Below are positions 1 through 7,999 of a stretch of DNA of 64,000 nucleotides, one piece after another. The notes under the pieces are model-generated. The model saw nothing but the letters and a program-made list of their open reading frames with translations. It ran no database searches and was not told the origin of the DNA. The stretch's first letter is position 1, and the number at the start of each line of letters is the position of its first letter. The translations under genes and the position numbers were made by a program. This DNA comes from JACDAN01 sp963834825 (lineage in GTDB: Bacteria; Actinomycetota; Thermoleophilia; Gaiellales; Gaiellaceae), in the NCBI GenBank assembly GCA_963834825.1, contig CAWICZ010000015.1, forward strand, positions 395,592 to 459,591, in the 5' to 3' direction.

Positions 1-2
1 AG

Positions 3-827
3 CAGCTCGGGGTGACCCAGCCGGCGGTCAGCCTGCAGATCCGCTCGCTCGAGAAGCGCCTTGGACAGCGGCTCCTGGACCGCTCCGGCCGCCGGGTGGA
101 GCCGACCGAGGCGGGTCAGCGGCTCTATCGCAGCGCTCAGCGGCTGCTGGCGATCGAGGAGCAGCTGCTCGAGGAGGTCGCGGGGGAGGGCGACGGCGAG
201 CTCAAGGGACGCCTGGAGATCGGCTGCTCGACCGGTCCGGGCGCGACGGTCCTCCCGCTCCTTCTCTGTCAGTTCCAGGAAGCGAACCCCGGCGTCGCGA
301 TCTCCCTCTCGGTCAACGACACGCAGCACGTGATCGACCTCGTCGCCAATCGGGAGCTGGAGCTCGGCGTCGTCGGTGCTGCGTCGAGGCACCGCGGCGC
401 CAGCTTCGAGCCGTTCTTCCGCGACGAGGTCGTTCTCGCCGTCCCGCCCGATCACCGGTTCGCGGGCAAGACGGTCGACCTGGAGGCGCTCCGCGCCGAG
501 ACGCTGATCCTGATGCAAGAGGGCGCGGGCGTGCGGCAGATGATCGAGGAGGAGCTCCGTCGAGCGGGCCTCCGCATCCGGGATCTCGAAGTCCGGCTCG
601 AGCTCGGTCTCCAGGAGTCCGTGAAGGCGGCAGTCGCGGCAGGGCACGGCGTCACCTTCATCTCGCGCTCCTCGATGGAGCCTGAGCTGGCCGCCGGCAG
701 CCTGGCCGCCGCGCGGGTGAAGGGGCTCGACCCGAGTCGCGAGATCTCGCTCGTGCGACCGACCGGGCGGACCCCGAGCCGGGTCGCCGACGCCTTCGTC
801 GAGTTCGCACGCGAGAAGCTCCCGTGA
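3..827 (+). CDS. LysR-family transcriptional regulator (5' end outside window)
   Basis: The gene is cut by the left edge: the frame is open from base 3 and the first residues visible already belong to the winged helix-turn-helix recognition region (LGVTQPAVSLQIRSLEKRLG), which normally sits about 20 residues after the start. An effector-binding domain of the periplasmic-binding-protein type fills the rest and ends at 827. LysR proteins usually bind a small metabolite and activate a nearby operon. It overlaps the next gene by 4 nt (GTGA) and is co-directional with the sulfur operon, so it may control that operon, as CysB does in enterobacteria. The CysB-like role is inference from position only; the ligand cannot be read from sequence. 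Confidence 0.9.
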   Translation, partial: QLGVTQPAVSLQIRSLEKRLGQRLLDRSGRRVEPTEAGQRLYRSAQRLLAIEEQLLEEVAGEGDGELKGRLEIGCSTGPGATVLPLLLCQFQEANPGVAISLSVNDTQHVIDLVANRELELGVVGAASRHRGASFEPFFRDEVVLAVPPDHRFAGKTVDLEALRAETLILMQEGAGVRQMIEEELRRAGLRIRDLEVRLELGLQESVKAAVAAGHGVTFISRSSMEPELAAGSLAAARVKGLDPSREISLVRPTGRTPSRVADAFVEFAREKLP

Positions 828-1774
828 TCGTCCGCTGGGGGCTCGCGGAGCTGCCCGGCCTCCTCGACGAGCTCGGGATCGCGCGCCCGTTCCTCGTCGC
901 GAGCCCGCGCTGGAGCGAGCTCGAGCTTCCGGCAGCGGAGCGCTGGGACGAGGTCCCGTCGCATCGGATCGAGGTTCCGGACGGCGTTGACGGGGTTTTG
1001 GCGGTCGGCGGCGGGAGCGCGATCGACACGGCGAAGGCCGCGTCGGCGGCCGGCGGGCTCCCGCTCGTCTCGGTGCCGACGACGTACTCGGGCTCCGAGT
1101 GGACGGGGTTCTTCGGCGTGCGGGATCCGGAGCGGCGGATGCGCGGCGGAGGCGCGGGAGCGCACCTCGCGGGCATCGTCTACGAGCCGGAGCTGACGCT
1201 TGACTTGCCCCGGGAGCCGTCCGTCGGAACCGCGCTGAACGCGCTTGCCCACTCCGCGGAGGCGCTCTACCACCCGGCTCGGGACGACACGTCCGATCGG
1301 CTTGCAGCCGAGGGTGCCGAGCTGATCTCCGGTGCGCTGCCGGCCGTCGTCCAGGACGGCGGCCGGCTCGGGCCGCGGACGACGCTCATGCATGGAGCGG
1401 CACGGGCCGGCGAGGCGCTCGGCCGCTCCGGGCTCTGCCTCGGCCACGCGATGGCGCAGACGCTCGGCGGCCGGTACGGACTCCCCCACGGCGCGATGAA
1501 CGCGCTGTGCCTGCCGCCGGCGCTCCGCTTCAACCAGCCCGCGGTGCCGAAGGCGGTCGAGACCTTCGGGAAGGCGATCGGCTGGGACGACCCTCCCGGC
1601 CGGGTCGAGCAGCTGGCGCAGCTGGGTGGTTTCGAGCGGCTCCGCGACTTCGGCGTCCCGGAGGACGATCTGGACGAGGTCGCCGAGGCGACGGCGGTGC
1701 GGCCCGGAGCGAAAGCGAATCCGCGGCCGGCGTCGGCGCCGGAGATCGCCGAGCTGTTGCGCTCGATCTACTAG
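824..1774 (+). CDS. Maleylacetate-reductase-like member of the iron-containing alcohol dehydrogenase family
   Basis: A 316-residue protein with the NAD-binding GGGSAIDTAK motif (about residues 64-73), a VPTTYSGSE segment and the two helical-domain histidine motifs AHSAEALY and GHAMAQTLGG...LPHG. In metal-dependent family members an Asp precedes the first His motif; here it is Asn (NALAH), as in maleylacetate reductases, so metal-independent reduction is likely. It is shorter than the usual 350-390 residues. Start GTG 824 overlaps the LysR stop. True maleylacetate chemistry is doubtful because no aromatic-degradation genes are near. Beside the sulfonate genes it could reduce or oxidise a sulfonated carbonyl or enoate, since a relative acts as sulfoacetaldehyde reductase in gut bacteria. 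That last step is inference. Confidence 0.8.
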   Translation: MIVRWGLAELPGLLDELGIARPFLVASPRWSELELPAAERWDEVPSHRIEVPDGVDGVLAVGGGSAIDTAKAASAAGGLPLVSVPTTYSGSEWTGFFGVRDPERRMRGGGAGAHLAGIVYEPELTLDLPREPSVGTALNALAHSAEALYHPARDDTSDRLAAEGAELISGALPAVVQDGGRLGPRTTLMHGAARAGEALGRSGLCLGHAMAQTLGGRYGLPHGAMNALCLPPALRFNQPAVPKAVETFGKAIGWDDPPGRVEQLAQLGGFERLRDFGVPEDDLDEVAEATAVRPGAKANPRPASAPEIAELLRSIY

Positions 1775-2057
1775 CGCCGGCAGGAGCCGGGCGCGGGCGT
1801 GCCGCCCGGACCGGCGACGAAGTAGCCGCCGTGCTCGATGCAGTACGAGTCGCCGTCGGCCGAGACGACCGTCACGCTGCCGGGCCTGGTGTCCGCGTAG
1901 GTGCCGTCGTCCGGTGGTTGGCCTCGAGCACGACCGTCGCGGTCTCAGGATCGCCGCGGTGCCTTCTGGGTCGTCTGGAAGCTCTCGCCGGGCCCAGGAC
2001 AGCCCGACGATCGCGAGCGCGCACAGGATCCCGACGAGGCCGATCGCTCTTGATCAT
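1771..2057 (-). pseudogene. Remnant or multiply frameshifted small membrane-anchored protein
   Basis: No intact gene fills this stretch. On the minus strand three frames in succession give protein-like sequence: an ATG at 2057 followed, after a one-base shift, by a hydrophobic anchor (GLVGILCALAIVGLSWARRE), then a short acidic segment, then a C-terminal part with two cysteines (SADGDSYCIEHGGYF...PAPGSC) ending at a TAG at 1771-1773. Three indels in under 300 bases suggest decay, although read errors affect other genes here too. A small secreted or anchored protein of unknown function is the best reading. The promoter for the flavoprotein operon lies just beyond it. Confidence 0.4.
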
Positions 2058-2123
2058 GGGTCAGGTATCGGCACACGGGCCCTGAATAATGAGTGCTTAT
2101 GCATGCGATTAGCCGATGGGTGG

Positions 2124-2129
2124 TACGAT
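2124..2129 (+). promoter_or_regulatory. Putative -10 element (TACGAT) of a leaderless transcript
   Basis: TACGAT lies 7 nt before GTG 2137, the same spacing seen before many first genes in this window. It decides in favour of the GTG start over ATG 2116, because it would lie inside a coding region starting at 2116. No clear Shine-Dalgarno precedes either start. Confidence 0.5.
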
Positions 2130-2136
2130 CCAGGCC

Positions 2137-3327
2137 GTGGGCGAGCAGCTCTCTTTCGACGTGCTCGTGATCGGATCCGGGGCGTCCGGGCTGGCGGCCG
2201 CGGTCTCCGCCGAGCGCGCCGGCGCACGCGTGGCGCTGGCGACGAAGGGCGCGCTCCAGTCGTCCAACTCGGCCAAGGCCCAGGGCGGGATCCAGGCCGC
2301 CTTCGGCGAGGACGATTCGCCGCAGCTCCACGCCGAGGATGTCTGGCGAAGCTCCCACGAAACGGCGAATCGCGGCCTGGTCGAGGTCCTCACGTGTGAG
2401 GCGCCCGCGGCGATCCACTGGCTCGAGGAGCTGGGGGTCGAGTTCACGCGCGAGAACGGCGGCTACCGGCTTGCGCGCTGCGGCGGTGCGTCCCGCAAGC
2501 GGCTGCTCCAGGTCGGCGACCGGACCGGGCTGGCGATCACGACGGCGCTGCGAAAGGCCTTCGAGTCCGGCTCCGGCACGGCCTTTCCGAAGTCTCCGTT
2601 GACCGAGCTCGAGCGGATTCCTGTCGGCTGGCGTGCACGGTGCGGTGAGCACGTGATCGAGGCCGGCACCGTCGTCCTCGCCGCGGGCGGCCGCTGCTTC
2701 CGGGAGGCGAAGGAGCGCGGCGAGCTGTCGACGAACCATCCCGGCGCAACCGGCGAGGTGACGCAGATCGCGCTCGGTCTCGGCGCCGAGTCACGCGACC
2801 TCGACGCGCTCCAGTACCACCCCAACGGCGGCGCCTGGCCGGAGACGATGCAGGGGTACTCGATCCCGGAGACGACGCGCGCCTACGGCGCGGTGCTGCT
2901 CAACGCCGACGGCGAGGAGTTCACCGACTCGCTCGGGCCGCGCGACGAGGTCTCGCAGGCGATCTTCGACGAGGTCGAGAAGGGCAACGGCGTCGAGACG
3001 AAGGACGGGCGTCCGGCCGTCTACCTCGACACGACCCGCATCCCCGAGGCCGACGCCGAGGTGTCGCTCCCCTACATGCTCCGGCGCTACCGGGCCGGCG
3101 GGATCGACCCGCTGGCGGAGCCGATCCTCACGTACCCGGTGCTCCACTACCAGAACGGCGGGCTCGTGATCGACGAGCACGGCGAGACCACGGTCGAGGG
3201 CCTCTATGCGGCCGGCGAGATCGCCGGCGGCACGCACGGAAGGAACCGGATGATGGGCAACTCACTGCTCGAGTGCACGGTGTTCGGCCGACGCGCAGGC
3301 AAAGCTGCTGCGGAGAAGGCTGCATGA
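2137..3327 (+). CDS. FAD-dependent L-aspartate oxidase / fumarate reductase-like flavoprotein
   Basis: An N-terminal dinucleotide fold (VIGSGASGLAAA) is followed by the SSNSAKAQGGI segment that contacts FAD in NadB and SdhA/FrdA proteins. A capping domain follows, and the C-terminal FAD motif is LYAAGEIAGGTHGRNRMMGN. It resembles NadB most in the AQGGI and NSLLEC regions but lacks the C-terminal helical domain: about 396 residues against about 530. The substrate-binding HPT triad reads HPN here (YHPNGGAW), so the substrate may differ from aspartate or fumarate. No haem or iron-sulfur partner is present, so it is probably soluble. It overlaps the fumarase alpha gene by 4 nt. Reduction of an unsaturated sulfonate such as sulfoacrylate is an attractive but untested idea; NAD biosynthesis or fumarate/succinate chemistry are alternatives. 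ATG 2116 is an alternative start. Confidence 0.8.
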   Translation: MGEQLSFDVLVIGSGASGLAAAVSAERAGARVALATKGALQSSNSAKAQGGIQAAFGEDDSPQLHAEDVWRSSHETANRGLVEVLTCEAPAAIHWLEELGVEFTRENGGYRLARCGGASRKRLLQVGDRTGLAITTALRKAFESGSGTAFPKSPLTELERIPVGWRARCGEHVIEAGTVVLAAGGRCFREAKERGELSTNHPGATGEVTQIALGLGAESRDLDALQYHPNGGAWPETMQGYSIPETTRAYGAVLLNADGEEFTDSLGPRDEVSQAIFDEVEKGNGVETKDGRPAVYLDTTRIPEADAEVSLPYMLRRYRAGGIDPLAEPILTYPVLHYQNGGLVIDEHGETTVEGLYAAGEIAGGTHGRNRMMGNSLLECTVFGRRAGKAAAEKAA

Positions 3328-4220
3328 GCACGGTCGAGACCGATATCCAGCAGGCCGTGGAGGACGCAGCGGCGCACCTCTACGTCTGGGCGCTGAAGGA
3401 CATCCCGCAGGACCTCCGCGACGCGCTCGCCGACGCCGCCGACCGCGAGACCTCGGTCCCGGGCCAGCGCGTCCTCCAAACGATTCTCAAGAACGTCCAG
3501 ATCGCTGACGAGGGGAACACCCTCGTCTGTCAGGACACTGGCATCGCGGTCTACTACTGCAAGGTCGGCGAGCACTTTCCGCTGCACCCGGCCCGGATCT
3601 ACCAGGCGCTCTACGACGGAACGATGCGCGCGACGCTCGATCACCCGCTGCGCTCGAACACCGTCCACACGCTGACGCGCGAGAACACCGGTCCGAACGT
3701 GGGCTACCGCGTCCCGATCGTGCACTGGGAGTTCGTCCCCGAGTGGGACGGGCTCGACGTCAAGTGCGTCCCCAAGGGCTCGGGCTCGGAGAACATGAGC
3801 TTCCTGAAGATGTGCACGCCCGCCGACGGGGTGAAGGGGATCAAGCAGTTCGTGCTCGAGTCGATCGTCGGGGCGGGCGGGAAGCCGTGCCCGCCGGGGA
3901 TCGCCGGGGTCGGGATCGGCGGCTCGGCCGACTACGCCATGCATCTCGCCAAGGAGGCGATCGCCCGGCCGGTCGGCACGCAGAACCCCGATCCGCTGGT
4001 CGCGAAGCTCGAGGAGGAGCTCACCGGCCTCCTGAACGAGACCGGGATCGGGCCGATGGGCCTCGGCGGCGACGTGACGGTCCTCCACTGCCACGTCGAG
4101 CACGCGGACACCCACATGACGCTCAACCCGGTCGCCGTGAACTACCAGTGCTGGGCGGCACGGCGGGCGACGGCCCACATCGACGCCGACGGAACGACCG
4201 ACTTCGACCGGGAGGCGTAG
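3324..4220 (+). CDS. Class I fumarate hydratase-type hydrolyase, alpha subunit
   Basis: This is the N-terminal, iron-sulfur half of a two-subunit class I fumarase or tartrate dehydratase, about 298 residues. It shows the three cysteines expected to hold a [4Fe-4S] cluster: CQDTG near residue 67, KMCTPADG in the middle, and GKPCPPGIAG followed by GVGIGG. These enzymes reversibly add water to a trans-unsaturated dicarboxylate. ATG 3324 overlaps the flavoprotein stop (ATGA) and the beta subunit follows after 2 nt, so the three are translationally coupled. Fumarase activity is the default call. Its place between a fumarate-reductase-like flavoprotein and ComA makes sulfolactate/sulfoacrylate, close analogues of malate/fumarate, a candidate substrate pair (inference). 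Confidence 0.88.
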   Translation: MSTVETDIQQAVEDAAAHLYVWALKDIPQDLRDALADAADRETSVPGQRVLQTILKNVQIADEGNTLVCQDTGIAVYYCKVGEHFPLHPARIYQALYDGTMRATLDHPLRSNTVHTLTRENTGPNVGYRVPIVHWEFVPEWDGLDVKCVPKGSGSENMSFLKMCTPADGVKGIKQFVLESIVGAGGKPCPPGIAGVGIGGSADYAMHLAKEAIARPVGTQNPDPLVAKLEEELTGLLNETGIGPMGLGGDVTVLHCHVEHADTHMTLNPVAVNYQCWAARRATAHIDADGTTDFDREA

Positions 4221-4222
4221 AG

Positions 4223-4807
4223 GTGGCCGAGCATCGTCTGACCTTCCCGACGACCGAGGAGGAGATCCGCAAGCTCCGCGCCGGCGACCTCGTCACCGTC
4301 GACGGCCACATCATCGGGATCCGTGACCGCTCGCACATCCGGATCTTCGACGAGGGCCAGGACCCGCCGATGGACTTCGGCGGCGCGTTCCTGCTCCACA
4401 CGGCTCCGGGCGTCCGGAAGCTCGGCCCGGGGCGCTACGAGAAGGTCTCGATCGGCACGACGACGAGCGCGCGAATGGTGCGGTTCACCGAGGGGCTCGG
4501 CGCACAGTACGGCGTTCGCGCGATCGCCGGCAAGGGAGGAATGCCGGACGAGGCGATCGAACCGATGCGCAAGCACGGGATGGTCTACTTCGCGATCGTC
4601 GGCGGCGCCGCGGCGCTCGAGACGACCCAGATCGAGGAGATCGAGGAGGTCGCCTGGGAGGAGCTGATGCCGGAGTGCCTCTGGCGCTTCCGGGTGAAGG
4701 ACTTCGGGCCGCTCTGGGTCGGGATCGACTCACACGGCAACTCGCTCTTCCACGACGTGCAAGAGGCGGCGCAGAAGCGGCTGGAGGACATCTTTGCTCG
4801 ACTTTGA
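4223..4807 (+). CDS. Class I fumarate hydratase-type hydrolyase, beta subunit
   Basis: A 194-residue partner of the preceding gene. It matches the C-terminal swivelling domain of class I fumarases, with RDRSHIRI, GTTTSARM, AGKGGM and a terminal SHGNSLF segment that approaches the active site. GTG 4223 follows the alpha stop by 2 nt and is the first in-frame start at the right place for this family. The end overlaps comA by 14 nt, which implies coupled translation with a sulfonate-forming enzyme rather than with other citric-acid-cycle genes. Confidence 0.88.
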   Translation: MAEHRLTFPTTEEEIRKLRAGDLVTVDGHIIGIRDRSHIRIFDEGQDPPMDFGGAFLLHTAPGVRKLGPGRYEKVSIGTTTSARMVRFTEGLGAQYGVRAIAGKGGMPDEAIEPMRKHGMVYFAIVGGAAALETTQIEEIEEVAWEELMPECLWRFRVKDFGPLWVGIDSHGNSLFHDVQEAAQKRLEDIFARL

Positions 4808-5540
4808 GCCCCGGTCCCGCGGGCTGACGCACGTCCTCGACAAGGGCCTCGGGCCGCGAGCGTGGGAGGACGTCCTTGAGACGAGCGGCCTGTACATCGA
4901 CGTCGTCAAGCTCGGCTGGGGCACGGCGTACGTGACGCCCAATCTGGCCCGCAAGCTGGAGGTCCTGCGGGACAAGCGCGTCGTCATCGGCGGGACGTTC
5001 TTCGAGGCCGTGTGGGCTCGAGGGAAGGTCGACGAGTACAAGCGCTGGCTCGGCGAGCTCGGTCTCACCCATGTCGAGATCTCGGACGGGGCCGTCGAGA
5101 TGCCGCGCGAGGAGAAGCTGGAGCTGATCGCCGATCTCGCCGGCGACTTCACCGTGCTCTCGGAGGTCGGCTCGAAGGACTCGGCCGTCGAGTTCTCCTC
5201 GGACGAGTGGACGACTTGGCTGCGCGAGGAGCTCGACGCCGGCGCCTGGAAGGTGATCACCGAGGCTCGCGAGACCGGGAGCTCGGGGATCTTCACCAAG
5301 GGCGGCGAGATGCGGACGGAGCTGATCGCGGACATCGGCGGCGCGGTCGAGCTCGACGACGTGATCTTCGAGGCGCCGACCAAGGCGGCACAGGTCTGGT
5401 TCGTGAAGCAGTTCGGGCCCGAGGTCAACCTCGGGAACATCCCAATCGACGAGGTGATCCCGCTCGAGACGCTCCGGCGCGGGCTCCGCGCCGACACGCT
5501 GAAGGAGGTGCTGCTTGGCGACCGCGCCACCACTCCCTGA
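4794..5540 (+). CDS. comA: Phosphosulfolactate synthase (ComA family)
   Basis: A 248-residue TIM-barrel protein with the family opening FEPRSRGLTHVLDKGL, the DVVKLGWGTAY segment, IGGTFFE, EISDGAVEM and VITEARETGSSGIF. ComA adds sulfite to phosphoenolpyruvate to give (R)-phosphosulfolactate, the first step of coenzyme M synthesis in methanogens and, with sulfate-activating partners in the yit operon, of sulfolactate in Bacillus spores. TTG 4794 gives a 14-nt overlap with the fumarase beta gene and a 26-nt overlap with cysH, whose sulfite product is the substrate. No ComB phosphatase or sulfopyruvate decarboxylase lies in the window, so the fate of phosphosulfolactate is open. Confidence 0.92.
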   Translation: MLDFEPRSRGLTHVLDKGLGPRAWEDVLETSGLYIDVVKLGWGTAYVTPNLARKLEVLRDKRVVIGGTFFEAVWARGKVDEYKRWLGELGLTHVEISDGAVEMPREEKLELIADLAGDFTVLSEVGSKDSAVEFSSDEWTTWLREELDAGAWKVITEARETGSSGIFTKGGEMRTELIADIGGAVELDDVIFEAPTKAAQVWFVKQFGPEVNLGNIPIDEVIPLETLRRGLRADTLKEVLLGDRATTP

Positions 5541-6225
5541 GCTCGACTTCGAGGCGATGAAGGCCGAGGAGCTGCTCGAGTGGGCCTTCGAGGAGTTCGG
5601 CGATCAGCTCTGCCTCACGTGCTCGTGGCAGAAGCAGTCGTCCGTGCTCGTGCACATGGTGGCGCGGCTCGCGCTCGACATCCCGATCATCGAGCTCGAC
5701 ACCCACCTCTTCTTCCGCGAGACGTACGACACGCGGGACCGGCTGGTCGAGCGCTACGGGTTGAAGCTGCTCCCGCCCCCGCCGGTGATCACCGTCGCCG
5801 AGCAGCACAAGCGGGAGGGGCCGAACCTCTGGGAGCGCGATCCCGACCGGTGCTGCCACATCCGCAAGGTCGAGCCGCTGCTCGAGGCCCTGAAGCCCTA
5901 CGGCGCCTGGATCTCGGGGATCCGCCGCGACCAGTCGCCGTCGCGCGCATCGACGCCGAAGGTGCAGTGGTCCGAGCGCTACGGCGTCTGGAAGATCCAC
6001 CCGCTCGCCGACTGGGACGAGCGGCTCGTCTGGGGCTACATCCAGGTCAACGAGATCCCGTTCAACCCGCTCCACGATGCCGGCTATCGGTCGATCGGCT
6101 GCATGCCATGCACGAGGCCGACGACGCCGGGCGAGGAGGAGCGTGCGGGACGCTGGGCCGGCTCGGACAAGCTCGAGTGCGGCATCCACGTGGACACACC
6201 CATCGATGCGAAGGAGACGACTTGA
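5515..6225 (+). CDS. cysH: Iron-sulfur APS reductase (CysH family)
   Basis: A 236-residue member of the PAPS/APS reductase family. It has both cysteine pairs that bind a [4Fe-4S] cluster in the APS-specific branch (RCCHIRKVEPL and GCMPCTRP) plus the catalytic cysteine in the C-terminal LECGIHV motif. The cysteine pairs indicate adenylylsulfate rather than PAPS as substrate, with thioredoxin as reductant and sulfite as product. The start is probably TTG 5515 inside comA. The sulfite would feed ComA directly, because no sulfite reductase gene is linked. The stop overlaps the APS kinase start by 4 nt. Confidence 0.93.
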   Translation: MATAPPLPELDFEAMKAEELLEWAFEEFGDQLCLTCSWQKQSSVLVHMVARLALDIPIIELDTHLFFRETYDTRDRLVERYGLKLLPPPPVITVAEQHKREGPNLWERDPDRCCHIRKVEPLLEALKPYGAWISGIRRDQSPSRASTPKVQWSERYGVWKIHPLADWDERLVWGYIQVNEIPFNPLHDAGYRSIGCMPCTRPTTPGEEERAGRWAGSDKLECGIHVDTPIDAKETT

Positions 6226-6773
6226 GTAACGGCTTCACGCTCTGGTTTACCGGCCTTTCAGGCGCGGGGAAGACGACGATCGCCGAGATCGTCGGCCCCG
6301 AGCTCGAGGCCCGTGGCCACCTCGTCGAGTACCTGGACGGCGACGTCGTCCGCACCCACCTTTCGAAGGGCCTCGGCTTCTCCAAGGAGGACCGGGATAC
6401 GAACATCGAGCGGATCGGCTGGGTCGCCTCGCGCCTGACCCGGCACGGCGCCGCGGTGCTCGTCTCCGCGATCTCGCCCTACGAGGAGACGCGCCGGCAT
6501 GCGCGTGAGCTGGTCGAGGAGCATGGCTCGTTCGTCGAAGTCTTCGTCGCGACCTCGGTCGAGGAGTGCGCCCGTCGCGACGTCAAGGGCCTGTACGAAA
6601 AGGCGTTCCGCGGCGAGATCAAGGAGTTCACCGGCGTCTCGGATCCCTACGAAGAGCCGAGCAGCCCGGAGCTCCGAATCGACACGGAGGAGCACCCGCC
6701 GGATGAGTCGGCCCAGATCGTCCTCGGCAAGCTCGAGCAGCTCGGCCTCACGCGGGACGAGGTGGCCGCATGA
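6222..6773 (+). CDS. cysC: Adenylylsulfate kinase
   Basis: A 183-residue P-loop kinase with Walker A GLSGAGKTT at residues 10-18, YLDGDVVR, RDTNIERIG and the family segment GLYEKAFRGEIKEFTG. It phosphorylates APS to PAPS. Since the adjacent reductase looks APS-specific, the PAPS may instead serve sulfotransferases. TTG 6222 overlaps cysH (TTGA) and the stop overlaps sat (ATGA), so the three are one translation unit. Confidence 0.95.
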   Translation: MSNGFTLWFTGLSGAGKTTIAEIVGPELEARGHLVEYLDGDVVRTHLSKGLGFSKEDRDTNIERIGWVASRLTRHGAAVLVSAISPYEETRRHARELVEEHGSFVEVFVATSVEECARRDVKGLYEKAFRGEIKEFTGVSDPYEEPSSPELRIDTEEHPPDESAQIVLGKLEQLGLTRDEVAA

Positions 6774-7930
6774 GCCAGGTCCTGGTGTCTGACACCAAGA
6801 CAGGTCTGATCGCTCCCCACGGTGGAGAACTGATTGACCGAAGCGGGGAGCGGCCTGAGGATCTGAGCCGACTCGAGGTCGTGAACCTGACCTCACGGGA
6901 GTTGTCCGACCTGGACATGCTCGCCTCGGGCGCGCTCTCGCCGCTCGAGGGGTTCATGAACCGTGACGACTACGTGCGCGTTCTCGACGAGATGCGCCTT
7001 GCCGGCGGGCTCCCCTGGGCGCTGCCCGTCTGCCTCGCCGTTGACGAGGCGCCCCGAGGAGACCGGGTCGCGCTCGCTGACGAGTCCGGACGCCCGCTCG
7101 CGGTACTAGAGGTCGAGGAGACCTTCCCATACGACAAGGAACTCGAGGCCGCGCAGTGCTTCCGCACTACCGACGACGCCCACCCGGGTGTGGCACGGCT
7201 CTTCGCGCAGAAGCCGCTCTACCTCGCCGGCCGCGTCACCGTCTTCGATCGCGCTCAGCCGCCCTTTCCGGAGCTCGCGCGCGACCCATCCGACACCCGC
7301 GCCGAGTTCGCCCGCCGCGGCTGGCGCCGCGTCGTCGGCTTCCAGACCCGCAACCCGATCCACCGCGCGCACGAGTATCTGACCAAGACCGCGCTCGAGA
7401 CGGTCGACGGCCTGCTCATCCACCCGCTCGTCGGCGATACGAAGTCAGACGATGTGCCGGCCGCGACCCGCGTCGAGTGCTACCGGGTCCTCGTCGACCA
7501 CTACTACCCCGGGGACCGCGTGGTCGTTTCGGCCTTCCCCGCCGCGATGCGGTACGCAGGCCCCCGGGAAGCGATTTGGCACGCGATCTGCCGCAAGAAC
7601 TACGGCTGTTCGCACTTCATCGTCGGCCGAGACCATGCCGGCGTCGGCGACTACTACGGCTCCTACGACGCGCAGCACATCTTCGAGGAGCTCGAGCCGC
7701 ACGAGCTCGATATCGAGCCGATGTTCTTCGAGCACGCGGTCTACTGCAAGGTCTGCGAGGCGATGGTCTCGCCGAAGACCTGCCCGCACGGAGGCGACGA
7801 CCACGTCTTCCTCTCGGGGACGAAGGTCAGGGAGATGCTGACCCGCGGAGAGCTGCCGCCGGCCGAGTTCTCGCGGCCGGAGGTCGCCCAGGTGCTGATT
7901 CAGGCCTACGGCGCGGAGGTTAGCGCTTGA
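6770..7930 (+). CDS. sat: ATP sulfurylase (sulfate adenylyltransferase, homomeric type)
   Basis: A 386-residue single-chain sulfurylase. It shows the QTRNPIHRAHEYLTK motif with the HxxH of the nucleotidyltransferase fold (about residues 197-211) and GRDHAGVGDYY. It forms APS from ATP and sulfate. A CxxC...CxxxxH zinc-type cluster (CKVCEAM...CPHGG) lies near residues 325-343. Codons 5-9 carry a 13-bp palindrome described separately. It is the last enzyme of the run; a 69-nt gap with an inverted repeat separates it from the transporter genes. Confidence 0.95.
   Translation: MSQVLVSDTKTGLIAPHGGELIDRSGERPEDLSRLEVVNLTSRELSDLDMLASGALSPLEGFMNRDDYVRVLDEMRLAGGLPWALPVCLAVDEAPRGDRVALADESGRPLAVLEVEETFPYDKELEAAQCFRTTDDAHPGVARLFAQKPLYLAGRVTVFDRAQPPFPELARDPSDTRAEFARRGWRRVVGFQTRNPIHRAHEYLTKTALETVDGLLIHPLVGDTKSDDVPAATRVECYRVLVDHYYPGDRVVVSAFPAAMRYAGPREAIWHAICRKNYGCSHFIVGRDHAGVGDYYGSYDAQHIFEELEPHELDIEPMFFEHAVYCKVCEAMVSPKTCPHGGDDHVFLSGTKVREMLTRGELPPAEFSRPEVAQVLIQAYGAEVSA
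6784..6796. repeat. 13-bp REP-like palindrome inside sat
   Basis: GGTGTCTGACACC is a perfect palindrome around a single central base, coding for codons near the start of sat. Related GGGTCTGACCC palindromes occur at 47618 and 51973. It may be a REP-type relic or a chance effect of codon choice. Confidence 0.35.
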
Positions 7931-7957
7931 CACTGCAGGGGCCTCATGGATAGAAAC

Positions 7958-7978
7958 CGCTAATCCGTGAGATTAGCG
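7958..7978 (+). promoter_or_regulatory. 8-bp inverted repeat in the sbp leader
   Basis: CGCTAATC and GATTAGCG are perfect complements separated by CGTGA. The element ends 10 nt before the Shine-Dalgarno sequence AAGGAGG (7989-7995) of the sulfate-binding protein gene. It could be an operator or an mRNA hairpin that tunes transporter expression; a full terminator is unlikely because no T tract follows. Confidence 0.45.
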
Positions 7979-7999
7979 TTCCCAATCCAAGGAGGCCCA

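Noticed and set aside
4794..5540. ComA as proof of coenzyme M synthesis
   Set aside because: Only the first step is present. ComB, ComC, ComDE and the Xanthobacter-type later enzymes are absent from the window, so only phosphosulfolactate formation is supported.
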